Positions 30,250 through 38,547 of a stretch of 64,000 nucleotides of DNA are shown piece after piece (position 1 is the first letter of the stretch; each line of letters opens with the position of its first letter). Both the position numbers and the translations under genes were made by a program. Source of the stretch: Kribbella solani (GTDB taxonomy: Bacteria; Actinomycetota; Actinomycetes; Propionibacteriales; Kribbellaceae); NCBI RefSeq assembly GCF_014205295.1, contig NZ_JACHNF010000001.1, positions 3,782,001-3,846,000 of the forward strand, written 5' to 3'. Below the pieces are notes generated by a model. That model searched no databases and was not told the origin of the DNA. It was given only the letters and a program-made list of their open reading frames with translations.

Positions 30250-31236
30250 TCAGTGATCGGCGCGGTGGGTGAAGAAGCGGGCCGGGTTGCCGGCCGCCCG
30301 CGGATTCGAGGCCAGCCAGGTGGCGAACGAATCGGGATGCCGGTGCTCCAGCTCGTCCAGGTAGGCACGCCGTACGTCGACCATCGCCTGGCGACGGTCC
30401 GCACTCACGGCCCGCTGGAGCTGGGTGAAGCTCCGTCGCCAAGCCAAGCACAACTCGTCGTCGGTCAGCTCGCCGACGCTCCGGACGACCGCCGACAAGT
30501 ACTTCGGCAACGGCCAGTCCGCCACCGGACGAACCCCGGCGCCGAACACCTCGGGCCGCCGATCCGGTGCCTTGGGCAACTTCATCCGCGACCGCCTGGC
30601 CCCGGCGCGGCGCTCGGACCGGCGCTCGGACCGGCGCTCGGACCGGCGCTCGGCGCGGCGATCGGATCGGCTCTGGGCAGGGTTGTCGGAGCGGCTCTCG
30701 GAGTGCCGCTCAGCCCGGCCTTGGGCGCGGCGCTCAGCCCGGCTTCGAGCGCGCCGCTCGGACCGGCTTTGGGTACGGCCGGCGCGATCGTGCGATTGTG
30801 CCTGCGGACGGTGGTCGTCCGACCAGGCGTGCGCGGACGTACGCGCATGTGCGTGCGCTTCCACCTCCGTGCGCCCCGAACGCAACCAGCTCATCGCGGG
30901 CGGCGACACCGCGGCGATGAGGGCCAGCAGCGCCAGCGTGCCTGCACCGACCGCGGCGGCGAACCCGCAGACCGCCAGCACCATCAACCCGCCGAGCACA
31001 CCCCAGCGCGGAACCAGCTGCACCAGGTCACCAGACGGGAGGTCCCGGCCGAGCCCGATGCTCAGACAGACGGCGCCGGAGGTCAGCGCCGCCACCAGGA
31101 ACGCCACCAGGTTCGTCCCCGGCGACACGAACACCAGCGCGGCCAGCACCCCGATCCCGGCCAGCACGCCGACCGCTGCCCGCCAGATCCGGACGTACCG
31201 CAGCTCGATGTCGACCATGCTCACCCAGTGCCCCAT
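30250..31236 (-). CDS. Membrane protein with Arg/Ser/Glu repeat linker and conserved C-terminal domain
   Basis: A 328-residue protein: four membrane helices in the first 115 residues, a linker of about 90 residues built on RSERR/RAERR repeats, and a C-terminal soluble domain (about 215-328; PKYLSAVVRSVGELTDDELC, YLDELEHRHPDSFATWLA, RAAGNPARFF). The C-terminal domain looks conserved but I cannot name it. ATG 31236 has GGAGG seven bases upstream. The gene diverges from the LacI gene at 31484. Confidence 0.6.
   Translation of the reverse strand: MGHWVSMVDIELRYVRIWRAAVGVLAGIGVLAALVFVSPGTNLVAFLVAALTSGAVCLSIGLGRDLPSGDLVQLVPRWGVLGGLMVLAVCGFAAAVGAGTLALLALIAAVSPPAMSWLRSGRTEVEAHAHARTSAHAWSDDHRPQAQSHDRAGRTQSRSERRARSRAERRAQGRAERHSESRSDNPAQSRSDRRAERRSERRSERRSERRAGARRSRMKLPKAPDRRPEVFGAGVRPVADWPLPKYLSAVVRSVGELTDDELCLAWRRSFTQLQRAVSADRRQAMVDVRRAYLDELEHRHPDSFATWLASNPRAAGNPARFFTHRADH
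30609..30656 (-). repeat. 12-bp coding tandem repeat
   Basis: GGCGCTCGGACC repeats at 30609, 30621 and 30633 with a partial fourth unit, encoding the RSERR-type linker of the membrane protein. Confidence 0.8.
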
Positions 31237-31448
31237 CGCCGGGCCTCCAACCGGGAGTTCGCCTACCCCCAGTGTTACTCGTTCGGGCCCCGCAATGAAG
31301 CCTCCACCCGCCGCCACGCCGACAGCGGACCTCCAACACTCACCAAGGCCGTCCGGAGCCGCGGTCGTGAGGCCTCGTGAGCGTGGGGGAAGGCGGTCGC
31401 GGCGAGTTGGTGAGTGGGGGAGGTCCGGCCCCAAAAGGCGGCGAAGGG

Positions 31449-31477
31449 TGCAACCGGTTGCAGAGGCCGGTTAGGGT
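31449..31477 (+). promoter_or_regulatory. LacI operator and leaderless promoter of the LacI gene
   Basis: TGCAACCGGTTGCA, a perfect 14-bp palindrome, is at 31449-31462. A -10 box TAGGGT at 31472-31477 lies seven bases before the ATG at 31484, so transcription should begin at or next to the start codon (leaderless). The operator would cover the -35 and spacer, implying autorepression. The same 14-mer recurs at 32608. Confidence 0.7.
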
Positions 31478-31483
31478 GGTGGG

Positions 31484-32587
31484 ATGGCGTCTCGGGTTGG
31501 GCGGGTGGCGGGGGTTACGATCGGGGACGTGGCGGCGGCGGCCCGGGTTTCGCGGTCGACGGTTTCGCGGGCGTTCACGCGGCCGCAGTTGCTCAGTCCG
31601 GCGACCGTGGAGCAGGTGCTGACGACCGCGGCGCGGCTTGGGTACGTGGGCAATCAGGCGGCGCGGGCGCTGTCGACCGGACGGTTCGGGAACATCGCGG
31701 TGGTCGTACCGGACATCGCGAACCCGTTCTTCCCGCCGCTGGTCCGGAGCCTGCAACTGGCGGCAGAGACGGCCGATCTGGCGGTGTTTCTCGGCGATTC
31801 GGACGAGTCCGCGGAGCGGGAGGCAAAGCTGATCGCGCGGCTCGCGCCGCAGGTCGAGGGGTTCGTACTGGCGTCGCCGCGGCTGTCCGAGCAGCTGATC
31901 CGCGAACTCGCCGCGACCCGCCCGGTCGTACTGGTGAACCGTGATCTCGACGGGATCGCGCGGGTGCTGATCGACTCGTCCGGCGGGATGACCGAAGCCG
32001 TGCTGCTGCTGAAAAAGCTCGGTCACCAGCGGCTCGCGTACCTGGCCGGGCCGCGGGATTCGTGGTCGGACGGTCAGCGGCGTACGACGTTGGCGCGCGT
32101 TTCCGAGCAAGCCGGACTGACCGTCGAGGTGATCGAAACCGGGCGGCCGAGTTATGCGGCGGGGCGGGAATCGGTGTCGGCGATCGTACGGTCCGGTGCG
32201 ACGGCGGCGATCGCGTTCGACGATGTGGTGTCGCAGGGGGTGCTGGCCGGGCTGGAGGTGCGAGGGATCTCGGTGCCGGCGGATTTCAGTCTGGTCGGGT
32301 GCGATGACACGCTCGCCGCGCTCACCACGCCCGCGCTCACGACGGTCTCGGCCGGCGCGGCAAGCGCGGGCGCGGCGGCCGCCCAGCTCCTCATCACCCT
32401 CCTGCAGTCCCCCGACGGCCGACCGGCAGACGCGGCTGCCGGGGGTGAGGGCGCCGCCGCCGCGGGTGCGAGCGGTGCTGCCGGAGGTCGCGCCGGAGAA
32501 GATGGGGGCGGTGGGGAGTGTGTGCGGATTGGGACGCATTTGGTGGTTCGGGGTACTACGGCGGTTCGGGGTGGGATGGTCGCCTGA
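31484..32587 (+). CDS. LacI family transcriptional regulator
   Basis: A 367-residue repressor. The HTH (VTIGDVAAAARVSRSTVSRAF) is at 10-30, the hinge LSTGRFGNIAVVVPDIANPFF follows, and the periplasmic-binding-like effector domain runs from about 70. Near residues 315-345 an Ala/Gly/Glu-rich insertion interrupts the end of the effector domain. It has its own operator upstream and an identical one before the first Gfo/Idh gene, so it very probably represses itself and the three oxidoreductase genes in response to a sugar or cyclitol. Confidence 0.92.
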   Translation: MASRVGRVAGVTIGDVAAAARVSRSTVSRAFTRPQLLSPATVEQVLTTAARLGYVGNQAARALSTGRFGNIAVVVPDIANPFFPPLVRSLQLAAETADLAVFLGDSDESAEREAKLIARLAPQVEGFVLASPRLSEQLIRELAATRPVVLVNRDLDGIARVLIDSSGGMTEAVLLLKKLGHQRLAYLAGPRDSWSDGQRRTTLARVSEQAGLTVEVIETGRPSYAAGRESVSAIVRSGATAAIAFDDVVSQGVLAGLEVRGISVPADFSLVGCDDTLAALTTPALTTVSAGAASAGAAAAQLLITLLQSPDGRPADAAAGGEGAAAAGASGAAGGRAGEDGGGGECVRIGTHLVVRGTTAVRGGMVA

Positions 32588-32601
32588 GGTGGTCAGGGCC
32601 G

Positions 32602-32630
32602 TTGACGTGCAACCGGTTGCATGCTGGAAT
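32602..32630 (+). promoter_or_regulatory. Operator inside the promoter spacer of the Gfo/Idh operon, leaderless start
   Basis: -35 TTGACG (32602-32607) and -10 TGGAAT (32625-32630) are 17 bases apart. The 14-bp palindrome TGCAACCGGTTGCA (32608-32621) fills the spacer. The ATG at 32638 lies eight bases after the -10 box, so the mRNA should lack a leader. A repressor here would block polymerase directly. Confidence 0.75.
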
Positions 32631-32637
32631 CACGGAC

Positions 32638-33633
32638 ATGACTCGGATCGCGATTGCCGGCGCCGCTCATCCGCACGTCGCCTACGCGACCACCGAGGTC
32701 GACGAGCGCGATGACGTCCAATTGGTCGCGGTATCCGACCCGGATCGCACCACCGCCGAACGGTGGGCAACGCCGTACGAGGCGAAGGTCTTCACCGACC
32801 ACCGGCAACTGCTCGACGAGACCCAGCCCGATGTGGTGATGGTCGCGGGGATCTACAGCGACCGTGGCCGGGTGGTCGTCGACGCACTCGACGCCGGCGC
32901 GCATGTGATCGCCGACAAACCGCTGTGCACGACGCTCGAAGACCTGGACGCGATCACCGCCGCCGTACGCCGAACCGGCCGCCACGTCACCCTCCTGCTG
33001 GAGAAGCGGTACTACCCCGTCACCCTCGCCGCGCTCGAGATCGTCCGCTCGGGCCAACTCGGCACCATCCACGGCGTCACCTCCTCCGGGCCGCACAAAC
33101 TCAACCGCCCGACCCGGCCGGCCTGGTTCTTCGACCGTGCGCGGTACGGCGGTCTGCTCAACGACCTGTCCGTACACGACCTCGACGCCGCGCTTCTGTT
33201 CACTGGTCTGACCGGCGGTACGGTCAGCGGATCGCTCGCCGGAAATCCGGCCTGGCCTCGGTACGGGGCGGCGACGCTCAGCGGTCCCGGCGTACTGGTC
33301 ACGGCGGGGGTCGATTGGCTGACGCCGGCCGGTTCGCCCGTACACGGGGACTATCGGATGAAGCTCGTCGGTACGGAAGGTACGGCGGAGTTGCTCTGGG
33401 CCCGTAACCGCCTGAAGCTGACGACAACCGACCTGGCGCCGCACGACCTGCCACTGCCGAAGGGTTTTCGCCCCGCCGAGTTGCCAATCCAGGCGCTTGC
33501 CGCAGGCAACGAGCCGGACATCACCACCGCTCAGAGCCTGCTCGCCACCCGCCTCGCCCTGTTGGCGCAGCAGTCCGCGGAGAGCGACGGTATACCTTTG
33601 CCCTGGGCAACCGACGATCCAAACCGTCCGTGA
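32638..33633 (+). CDS. Gfo/Idh/MocA family oxidoreductase 1
   Basis: A 331-residue NAD(P)-dependent dehydrogenase with N-terminal Rossmann fold (IAIAGAAHPHVAYA) and the catalytic-lysine motif in VIADKPLCTTLEDL (normally EKP; here DKP). The C-terminal domain has HDLDAALLFTGL. It opens a three-gene operon controlled by the LacI operator. A sugar, sugar acid or inositol is the likely substrate. The start is fixed by the leaderless promoter. Confidence 0.85.
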   Translation: MTRIAIAGAAHPHVAYATTEVDERDDVQLVAVSDPDRTTAERWATPYEAKVFTDHRQLLDETQPDVVMVAGIYSDRGRVVVDALDAGAHVIADKPLCTTLEDLDAITAAVRRTGRHVTLLLEKRYYPVTLAALEIVRSGQLGTIHGVTSSGPHKLNRPTRPAWFFDRARYGGLLNDLSVHDLDAALLFTGLTGGTVSGSLAGNPAWPRYGAATLSGPGVLVTAGVDWLTPAGSPVHGDYRMKLVGTEGTAELLWARNRLKLTTTDLAPHDLPLPKGFRPAELPIQALAAGNEPDITTAQSLLATRLALLAQQSAESDGIPLPWATDDPNRP

Positions 33634-33649
33634 TCGGAGAGAAGGTCCT

Positions 33650-34663
33650 ATGCGTTTCGCCTTGATCGGTGCCGGTGTGATCGGTGCCGTACATGCTCGT
33701 CTGATCGAAGCCCTCGGCAACGAAGCCGAACTGGTCGCGGTTGTCGATCGCGATCTCGAGCGGGCCGGGAAGCTGGTCGAGCAGTACGGCGGTCGCGCGT
33801 ACGCCGATCCGGCGGAGGCGTACGCGGCGGGGGAGCTCGACGCGGTCGGGATCTGCTTGCCGAGCGCACTGCACGCGGACGTCGCGATCGAGGCGCTGCA
33901 CGCCGGAAAGCACGTGATCGTCGAGAAGCCGGTCGACATCACGCTCGCTGCCGCCGATCGGCTGCTCGCCGCGCAACGGTCGACCGGTCTGACCGTGTCG
34001 GTGATCAGCCAGCGCCGCTTCCAGCCGCCGGTCGCGCAGATCCGGGCCGCGATCGACACCGGCGCGCTCGGCCGGGTCACCTCCGGGATCGCCGAGTCGG
34101 CGTTCTTCCGCCCGCAGTCGTACTACGACGGCGACGACTGGCGCGGCACGCTCGCGGTCGACGGTGGTGGCGCGCTGATGAACCAGGGCATCCACGCTCT
34201 CGACCTGCTGGTCTGGATGCTCGGCCGTCCGGTCGAAGTCAGCGCGCAGACCGGCCGGCTCGCGCACGAAGGGATCGAGGTCGAAGACCTGGCCGGCGCG
34301 TCGATCCGCTTCGAGAGTGGGGCGATCGGCTTGATGCTCGCCAGTACGGCCGCGTACCCGGGGCGTCCGGTTCGGTTGACGATCCACGGTGATCAGGGCA
34401 CCGCGGTACTGGACGACGACGAGCTTGCGTACTTCGCTTCGGCTGACGCCGGTATACCAAAAGCTCCGGTCCTCGACGGTCCGAGCGATTGGGGAGCGGT
34501 TGAGCTGGCGCACCTCGCGCAGTACCGCGACTTCATCGCCGCCGTCCGCGAGGGGCGCGCGCCGATGGTGCCGGTGGAGGCCGGGCGCCGGTCGCTCGCG
34601 ACCGTGCTCGCCGTCTACGAATCGGCCCGCGCCGGGCGTCCCGTCGAGATCAAGGAGGACTGA
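33650..34663 (+). CDS. Gfo/Idh/MocA family oxidoreductase 2
   Basis: A 337-residue enzyme: Rossmann MRFALIGAGVIGAVHA, catalytic VIVEKPVDIT, and a C-terminal GGALMNQGIHALDLLVWMLG helix with the conserved His/Asp. It is the most canonical of the three paralogues. Purine-rich GGAGAGAAGG precedes ATG 33650, 16 bases after the preceding stop. Expected to oxidise or epimerise the same carbon skeleton as its neighbours. Confidence 0.88.
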   Translation: MRFALIGAGVIGAVHARLIEALGNEAELVAVVDRDLERAGKLVEQYGGRAYADPAEAYAAGELDAVGICLPSALHADVAIEALHAGKHVIVEKPVDITLAAADRLLAAQRSTGLTVSVISQRRFQPPVAQIRAAIDTGALGRVTSGIAESAFFRPQSYYDGDDWRGTLAVDGGGALMNQGIHALDLLVWMLGRPVEVSAQTGRLAHEGIEVEDLAGASIRFESGAIGLMLASTAAYPGRPVRLTIHGDQGTAVLDDDELAYFASADAGIPKAPVLDGPSDWGAVELAHLAQYRDFIAAVREGRAPMVPVEAGRRSLATVLAVYESARAGRPVEIKED

Positions 34664-34666
34664 CGC

Positions 34667-35497
34667 ATGCCGCTCCGCGTCGCCCTGGTCGGTACCGAGA
34701 ACAGCCACGCCGACGAAATCATCCGCCACCTGAACGTCGAGGAGATCTCGGATGCCGCCCGCATCGTGGCGCTGGTGGGTGCCGACGACGAACGGAACCG
34801 CAAGCTGGCGGCCGCGGGCGGGATCGGTCAGATCGTGCCGACCTCGGCGGAGCTGATCGGCAGCGTCGACGCGTTGATCGCGACCAATCGCGACGGCGCA
34901 TTGCATCGCGAGCACGCCGTACCGTTCCTGGCGGCTGGTATACCAGTCTGGGTCGACAAGCCGCTGGCTGCGAGTACGGCAGACGCGCGGGCGATTCTTG
35001 CGGCGGCGGAGCAGTCGGGTACGCCGGTCACGTCGTACTCGGCGGTGCGGTGGGTCGCGGATGCGGATGCTCTCGCGGCTGAGGCGGCACAGGTCGGCGA
35101 GTTGCAGGCAGTCACTGTCACCGGGCCGGCGGATCCGGACAGTGAGTACAGCGGGATCTTCTTCTACGGCATCCACGCCGCGGATCTGGCGCAACGGCTC
35201 GCGCCTGGCGAACCTGGGCCCGTCGCGGTCGAGCGGGTCGGGTCGACCGTTGTGGTGCGGTACCGCTGCGATGGCGTACTGGTCACGTTGCAACTGGTGA
35301 AGCCGACCGAGGATGCGCGGGTGCCGTTCCACGCGGAGGTGGTCGGGCGGACCGGGCTGGCGAGTCGCGACATCCGGCTCGATTCGGAGTACGTCGTACC
35401 CGGCCTACAGGTGTTCTTGAAGATGCTCACGACCCGCGAACAACCACTCGACCACAAGACCATGCTGGCGCCGATCACCGTACTGGAGCAGGTGTAG
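34667..35497 (+). CDS. Gfo/Idh/MocA family oxidoreductase 3 (short)
   Basis: A 276-residue paralogue, shorter than the usual 330-380, with LRVALVGTENSHADEII, IPVWVDKPLAASTADAR and a reduced C-terminal domain containing GIFFYGIHAADLAQRL. It begins only three bases after oxidoreductase 2. The shortened substrate domain suggests a different step or a regulatory subunit-like role; this is inference. Confidence 0.82.
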   Translation: MPLRVALVGTENSHADEIIRHLNVEEISDAARIVALVGADDERNRKLAAAGGIGQIVPTSAELIGSVDALIATNRDGALHREHAVPFLAAGIPVWVDKPLAASTADARAILAAAEQSGTPVTSYSAVRWVADADALAAEAAQVGELQAVTVTGPADPDSEYSGIFFYGIHAADLAQRLAPGEPGPVAVERVGSTVVVRYRCDGVLVTLQLVKPTEDARVPFHAEVVGRTGLASRDIRLDSEYVVPGLQVFLKMLTTREQPLDHKTMLAPITVLEQV

Positions 35498-35555
35498 GGA
35501 CCAGCCGAGAGCAGGGGTGGGCTGGGGCCTGCTCAGGTTGCCGTAACGGCAGTGG

Positions 35556-35741
35556 TCAGCGGGCTCTTCCGCCACTCTTGCCCTTTGGCGCATTGCGAGG
35601 TTTGGACGGACGGCTCAGCTCCCCGACGGGCTGGACGTGTACCACGTTGTCGCCGTCCTTGACGTCAAAAGCCTCGCTCGGGTCTGGGCGACCATCGTGG
35701 ATCGCCTTCAGTACCGCCTTCGTCAGGTCGTCCTCGCTCAT
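35556..35741 (-). CDS. Small basic-tailed hypothetical protein
   Basis: A 61-residue protein starting MSEDDLTKAVLKAIHDGRPD and ending in a Lys/Arg/Gly-rich tail. GGAG lies six bases before the ATG and codon use fits local genes. It converges with the Gfo/Idh operon; a short dyad TGCCGT-A-ACGGCA in the gap may terminate transcription. Family not recognised. Confidence 0.55.
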   Translation of the reverse strand: MSEDDLTKAVLKAIHDGRPDPSEAFDVKDGDNVVHVQPVGELSRPSKPRNAPKGKSGGRAR

Positions 35742-35828
35742 CGTGTCTCCATTCGGGTCGGATGGATCGATGGTTGCAGTTCAGCGGGTCAGCCCTCACA
35801 CGACCGCGCTTCCAGCCGTTCCACTCGT

Positions 35829-36539
35829 ATGAACAAGTACGAGCGACGAGTGGCCGGAGCGGACTGGGGCGTGGTGACCGCCGAGGTGGACGATCTCGGC
35901 TGTGCGCTGCTGCCTCAGCTGCTCACCCCGAGCGAGTGCGCGCGCATCGCCGCCCTGTACGAGCAGGCCAGCCATTTCCGCGCCACGATCGACATGGTCC
36001 GGCACCGGTTCGGCGAGGGACAGTACCGGTACTTCGACCGGCCGTTCCCGGAGGCGGTCGAATCGTTGCGGCAGGCACTCTATCCACGCCTGCTGCCGAT
36101 CGCGCGGGAATGGTATACCAAACTTGGCCGGGCGGCTGAATGGCCGGACACCCTGGACGAGTGGCTGGACATCTGCCACGCCGCCGGCCAGCCGCGCCCG
36201 ACCCCGATCCTGCTGCGGTACGGCGCCGGTGACTGGAACGCGCTGCACCGTGATCTGTACGGCGACAAGGTGTTCCCGCTGCAGGTCGTGATCAACCTGA
36301 ACGATCCCGGAATCGACCACACCGGTGGCGAATTCCTGCTGGTCGAACAGCGCCCACGCGCGCAGTCCCGGGGTACGTCGACGCTGATTCCGCAGGGTCA
36401 CGGACTGGTCTTCACGACCCGCGATCGGCCGGTGAAGTCCGCTCGCGGATGGTCCGCCGCGCCCCTACGCCATGGCGTCTCCGCGATCCGCTCCGGCCAG
36501 CGCCACACCCTCGGTTTGGTATTCCACGACGCGAAATGA
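35829..36539 (+). CDS. 2-oxoglutarate/Fe(II)-dependent oxygenase
   Basis: A 236-residue double-stranded beta-helix enzyme. The iron ligands are the HxD of NALHRDLYGD and the distal His in APLRHGVSAI; the Arg in GQRHTLGLVFHD should bind 2-oxoglutarate. TGGEFLLVEQRPRAQSR is typical of the prolyl-hydroxylase-like group. Substrate unknown. Start ATG 35829 gives the expected N-terminus; no clear ribosome site is present. Confidence 0.8.
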   Translation: MNKYERRVAGADWGVVTAEVDDLGCALLPQLLTPSECARIAALYEQASHFRATIDMVRHRFGEGQYRYFDRPFPEAVESLRQALYPRLLPIAREWYTKLGRAAEWPDTLDEWLDICHAAGQPRPTPILLRYGAGDWNALHRDLYGDKVFPLQVVINLNDPGIDHTGGEFLLVEQRPRAQSRGTSTLIPQGHGLVFTTRDRPVKSARGWSAAPLRHGVSAIRSGQRHTLGLVFHDAK

Positions 36540-36657
36540 CGCAGCACGCCCGCTAGTGCGCCCGCCGTCACCCCGTACGCATCGCCAAGCAATCGGCTCA
36601 AGGTGCCGCCGATCGCGCTGCAGCCGTAGGTGGGCGGCCACGAGGTACTCGATGGGG

Positions 36658-37293
36658 TTAAGGGGCGGCCAGGTCGGTGCAGATGTCCCAGGCGGCTTGC
36701 TGGAGGAGGGCGGCGGTTTCCGGGGGTAGGCCTTTGACCGGGGTGTCGATGCCGACCGGGTCTGCTTCGAGGAGGGCGATCAGGAAGACGCAGGCGCCCA
36801 GGTAGCTGCCGGCGATGGTTGGGTGGCTGTTGTCCGAATCGTGCAGCACCGGCTGGTCGTGAGTGGCGAGGAACCGTTCCCAGACCGGTCCGACCGGGAC
36901 GAGTGTCGCGCCGAGCTCGGCGGCGGCAGCGGCGTACGCGTCGGTCAGTGCTTGCTGGGTATCCGGGGCGTTTCGGCGGGCCCAGGTCAGATACAGGACA
37001 GTACGCAGACCCGCGTCGCTGATCGCCGCGCCGAAGTCCCGGGCGCTCTCGCGGAAGCGGGCCGGGCTCTTGATCGGAAGGGTGCTCTGCTCTTGGAGTA
37101 CGACCGTGTCGAAGCCGCCGGTCCTGAGCTGATCGAGCGCCTTGCCGGCGTTCAGGTGCTGCCGCAGTGACGCTCCCCCGACCGAGATCACCTTGTGCTC
37201 GATCGCAATCCCACGCGCCGCCGCCAGCCCCTTGACCAGGCCAGGCAAGTTGTTGTTGGTCGTAAAACTGTTCCCGACATAGAGAATCCGCAC
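36658..37293 (-). CDS. SGNH/GDSL-type hydrolase (DUF4886-like)
   Basis: A 211-residue cytoplasmic SGNH hydrolase. Block I is ILYVGNSFTTNNNLPGLV with the nucleophile Ser, and the Gly and Asn blocks are around ISVGGASLRQHLN and VVLQEQS. The catalytic Asp/His lie in DSDNSHPTIAGSYLG. It removes acyl or acetyl esters from an unknown substrate. Start is GTG 37293 directly before the first strand. The long open frame extending upstream across several other genes is antisense noise. The gap 36540-36657 shows no gene. Confidence 0.75.
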   Translation of the reverse strand: MRILYVGNSFTTNNNLPGLVKGLAAARGIAIEHKVISVGGASLRQHLNAGKALDQLRTGGFDTVVLQEQSTLPIKSPARFRESARDFGAAISDAGLRTVLYLTWARRNAPDTQQALTDAYAAAAAELGATLVPVGPVWERFLATHDQPVLHDSDNSHPTIAGSYLGACVFLIALLEADPVGIDTPVKGLPPETAALLQQAAWDICTDLAAP

Positions 37294-37363
37294 GCCCTGG
37301 ACGGTACCCCTCAAGGCAGCACATTTGGTATGCCATTCGGTGGGTGAGGTTCGGGAGCGGATG

Positions 37364-37600
37364 ATGCGGAACGTGCTCGAGGTCGCGTACGACGGGGAGG
37401 TGCTGGTCGGTTGCTCGACGGTGCGGCCGCCGGCGGAGGAGACATCGGTGGCGGAGACGTCGGCGGTGGTGGAGACGCACATTCTGGCGAGCAACGAGGA
37501 CGGGCTGCGGTTCGCGAAGGCGCATGGGTTCGTCGAAGTGGAGACGTACCTGTTACCAGGCGACAGCGTGCCCTTTGTGGAACTACGGTTGGGCGCGTGA
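37364..37600 (+). pseudogene. Truncated GNAT acetyltransferase-like fragment
   Basis: About 78 residues (VLEVAYDGEVLVGCSTVRPP and DGLRFAKAHGFVEVETYLL) resembling single beta-strands and the last helix/strand of a GNAT fold. The acetyl-CoA-binding R/Q-x-x-G-x-G/A core is missing. GGGAG precedes ATG 37364. It may be a decayed gene or a tiny derived protein; it ends three bases before the LLM oxidoreductase start. Confidence 0.45.
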
Positions 37601-37602
37601 CG

Positions 37603-38472
37603 ATGCGCTTCTCGATCAACATTCCGAACTTCGGGGACTTCGCCGACGTGCGTACGGTCGCGCGGGTGGCGACCGTGGCTGAACAGGCCGGGTGGGACGC
37701 ACTGTTCGTGTGGGACCACGTGGTACACAGCAAGGAGTCGCGGCGCGGGCAGCCGTTCGGTGATCCGTGGATGCTGATGACCGCGGCGGCGCTGGCGACT
37801 TCGCGGATTCTGCTCGGGCCGCTGGTCACGCCGGTGGCGCGGCGCCGGCCGGAACAGCTCGCGCGGCAGGTGGCGACGCTGGACGGCGTGAGCGGCGGGC
37901 GGGTGATCTTCGGCGCGGGGCTTGGTGGGCCGATCGAGGACGAGTTCGGGAGTTTCGGGGACGAGACCGATCCGAAGGTGCTGGCGGAGAAGCTTGACGA
38001 GGGGCTCGGGCTGCTGGCCGCGTACTGGTCGGGTGATCGGGTTGATCATGACGGCAAGCACTACCGGGTCGATGACGTTGAGTTGCTGCCGGCAACGGTT
38101 CAGCGGCCGCGGCCGCCGGTGTGGATCGCCGGGTACTGGCCGCGGAAGGCGCCGATGCGGCGGGCGGCCCGCTGGGACGGTGCGGTGCCGTTGTTCGCCA
38201 GTGCCAACCATGGGAATGCGCCGGCGGTTGAAGAGGTACGTGAGCTGGTCGCGTTTCTTGACGGAGAGCGGGAGCACCGGAGCCGGCCGTACGACGTGGT
38301 TGTCGGCGGGATCAGTCCGGGTGATCCGGCTGGTGCACGGGCCCTGATCGAGCCGCTCGCCGAGGCGGGCGCGACCTGGTGGGACGAACGGCAGCTGATC
38401 CGGGGCACGGACTTCTACCGCCTGGAACCAGTCTTGCGCAGGATCGAGCAAGGCCCGCCGACCTTCGCCTAA
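37603..38472 (+). CDS. LLM class flavin-dependent oxidoreductase
   Basis: A 289-residue luciferase-like monooxygenase TIM barrel: MRFSINIPNFGDFADVRTVA, AEQAGWDALFVWDHVV, SRILLGPLVTPVARRRPEQL, and GRVIFGAGLGG. It uses reduced flavin or F420 to oxidise a small substrate. ATG 37603 gives the standard start; a GTG at 37597 overlaps the preceding stop and is a close alternative. Confidence 0.85.
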   Translation: MRFSINIPNFGDFADVRTVARVATVAEQAGWDALFVWDHVVHSKESRRGQPFGDPWMLMTAAALATSRILLGPLVTPVARRRPEQLARQVATLDGVSGGRVIFGAGLGGPIEDEFGSFGDETDPKVLAEKLDEGLGLLAAYWSGDRVDHDGKHYRVDDVELLPATVQRPRPPVWIAGYWPRKAPMRRAARWDGAVPLFASANHGNAPAVEEVRELVAFLDGEREHRSRPYDVVVGGISPGDPAGARALIEPLAEAGATWWDERQLIRGTDFYRLEPVLRRIEQGPPTFA

Positions 38473-38547
38473 ACCCCGATGCGCAGGGCGCGGACGTCCA
38501 CGTGAGCGCGACCGGACAGTCGTGGGGTGAGTACTTAGACTGCTGAT

